A DNA stretch of 5,771 nucleotides from Flavobacterium sp. (GTDB lineage: Bacteria > Bacteroidota > Bacteroidia > Flavobacteriales > Flavobacteriaceae). The stretch is taken from the NCBI GenBank assembly GCA_003449615.1, contig DMHA01000270.1:1-5771 (forward strand), in the 5' to 3' direction. The notes beneath the pieces were generated by a model. It searched no databases and had not been told where the DNA came from. It saw only the letters and a list, made by a program, of their open reading frames with translations. The position numbers and the translations under genes were made by a program. Below, piece after piece: positions 4,882 through 5,771 of the stretch (within the stretch, counting starts at the first letter, position 1; each line of letters starts with the position of its first letter).

Positions 4882-4909
4882 GAAAAGGCTTTCATTTCTG
4901 AAAACCTTT
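4882..4909 (-). terminator. Terminator of tRNA-Asp
   Basis: On the minus strand AAAGGTTTTC (4909-4900) pairs with GAAAGCCTTT (4893-4884) over 10 bp, with one G-U, around a 6-base loop. The tract after the stem is short (TTTTCT). It begins 14 bases after the mature tRNA 3' end, the right place for a tRNA terminator. Confidence 0.65.
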
Positions 4910-4922
4910 ATCCCAATATTAG

Positions 4923-4996
4923 CGGTCTGGACGGGACTCGAACCCGCGACCCCATGCGTGACAGGCATGTATTCTAACCAACTGAACTACCAAACC
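4923..4996 (-). tRNA. tRNA-Asp (GTC)
   Basis: A 74-base cloverleaf on the minus strand. Acceptor stem GGTTTGG with CCAGACC, D stem GTTC/GAAT, anticodon stem CATGC/GCATG with loop CTGTCAC (GTC at 4962-4960), variable loop GGGTC, T stem GCGGG/CCCGT with loop TTCGAGT, and discriminator G73 at 4923, as expected for Asp identity. CCA is not encoded (CTA follows). It has its own promoter at 5057-5086 and a terminator at 4882-4909, so it is a single-gene transcript with a leader of about 50 bases. Confidence 0.96.
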
Positions 4997-5056
4997 ATTG
5001 CTTACCTCATTCTCTATACTTTTGCTTGAAAAGTGTTTTGAATTTGTTAGCGGTTG

Positions 5057-5086
5057 CAAATATACTATAGATTTTTGTTTTTACAA
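5057..5086 (-). promoter_or_regulatory. Promoter of tRNA-Asp
   Basis: On the minus strand: TTG (5086-5084), a 19-bp spacer and TATATTTG (5064-5057), followed by CAACCGC. This is an exact Bacteroidota consensus. It shares CTTGTAA, TATATTTGCA and CCGC at the same spacing with the tRNA-Met promoter. It lies 37 bases after the DUF58-type gene's stop codon, so the tRNA does not depend on read-through. Confidence 0.85.
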
Positions 5087-5123
5087 GAGTTTATTCAAAA
5101 AACATTGTGTGATTTTTAACTTA

Positions 5124-5771
5124 TTATCCAAAGTTTTGTTTTTCAACTAAATATGTAGTGAGTATTTTATCAAAACTATCGGAAACACCAACAGGAATGT
5201 ACTTAATTTTATTTTGAGCACAAGTCAAAGCGAGTTTTTTGAAATAACTATTCACTCCTTTTTCATATTCATCCTTCACATTGTCGGCAAAAATAGTTAC
5301 CTCATCGCCGGTTTCTAGGTCAATAAATTTTCTAGGTGCGTTATCAAAATCAAAATTCAATTCAGTTTTGGTGTCAATTACGTGAAACAAAACCACTTTG
5401 TGCTTGTTGTGTTTCAAATGCTGCAAAGCTGTAAAAAGCGTTTCTTCGTTACCCGATTGAAACATATCTGTAAAAAGAATAATCATCGAACGACGGTGAA
5501 TTTTCTCGGCTATTTGATGCAAAAATTTTATGGTGTCGGTTGTTTTTTGAGCTTTCGGTTTCTCTAAAAGATTTTCGAGAGCGTTCAAAATCATTCGGTG
5601 GTGACGATCACTTCCTTTTTCGGGTGAATAATACTCATACGAATCCGAAAACACACTTAAACCAACAGCATCACGTTGTTTTTTTAGAATATTCATTAAA
5701 ACTGCCGAAGCTAAAACTGAAAATCCAATCTTGTTTTTGTAAAACTCCTCTTTTTCTTCCAATTTTGGATA
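5124..5771 (-). CDS. DUF58 domain protein (VWA-like), 3' part (5' end outside window)
   Basis: The frame is open to the right window edge. The TTG at 5760-5762 is an internal Leu codon, preceded in the window by Tyr-Pro-Lys. It shows the C-terminal 215 or so residues of a protein that in this family is nearer 290. Counting from the TTG codon: NKIGFSVLASAVLMNIL (10-26), KKQRDAVGLSVFSD (27-40), GSDRHHRMILNALENLL (50-66), TTDTIKFLHQIAEKIHRRS (74-92) and MIILFTDMF (93-101). Thr75/76 and Asp99 fit the later metal-site positions of a VWA fold; the first DxSxS motif would lie outside the window. DUF58 genes usually sit beside MoxR-type AAA+ ATPase and VWA genes, which I expect to the right but cannot see. 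Two stop codons in tandem (5124-5126 and 5121-5123) end it. Confidence 0.88.
   Translation of the reverse strand, partial: YPKLEEKEEFYKNKIGFSVLASAVLMNILKKQRDAVGLSVFSDSYEYYSPEKGSDRHHRMILNALENLLEKPKAQKTTDTIKFLHQIAEKIHRRSMIILFTDMFQSGNEETLFTALQHLKHNKHKVVLFHVIDTKTELNFDFDNAPRKFIDLETGDEVTIFADNVKDEYEKGVNSYFKKLALTCAQNKIKYIPVGVSDSFDKILTTYLVEKQNFG

Noticed and set aside
5382..5567. Plus-strand open frame of 61 codons
   Set aside because: Antisense to the DUF58-type gene and lacks any recognisable feature.

Overview
The window is AT-rich (roughly a third G+C by eye). It looks like chromosomal DNA from a member of Flavobacteriaceae (Bacteroidota), most likely Flavobacterium or a close relative. Four things point there. 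The proteins are family members of the kind typical of that group. Start codons sit behind A/T-rich leaders without Shine-Dalgarno sequences. The promoters fit the Bacteroidota housekeeping form TTG-N17-21-TANNTTTG. Both tRNA genes lack an encoded CCA.

Layout, left to right: the 3' part of fmt (methionyl-tRNA formyltransferase, +, cut by the window edge); a monocistronic HU-family DNA-binding protein gene (+) with its own promoter and terminator; yqgE (UPF0301/AlgH family, +), which ends in a 4-base convergent overlap with a class IV PLP aminotransferase gene (-); a START-like/AHSA1-type small protein gene (-), separated from the aminotransferase by a strong minus-strand hairpin terminator; elongator tRNA-Met(CAT) (+) with promoter and terminator; a small lipoprotein gene (-) with a TonB-C-like tail, divergent from a DUF456 membrane protein gene (+); tRNA-Asp(GTC) (-) with promoter and terminator; and the 3' part of a DUF58/VWA-like gene (-), cut by the right edge.

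Most of this is ordinary core genome: translation initiation, nucleoid structure, tRNAs, an amino-acid-type PLP enzyme and conserved uncharacterised proteins. I see no mobile element, CRISPR array, toxin-antitoxin pair or defence system, and nothing I would call a new multi-gene system. The more interesting signals are regulatory. The two unrelated tRNA genes share a nearly identical promoter with a C/G-rich stretch just after the -7 box. The HU promoter carries helically phased A-tracts immediately upstream. A terminator U-tract sits only a few bases before the true start of the aminotransferase. A run of inverted repeats lies between the DUF456 gene and tRNA-Asp.
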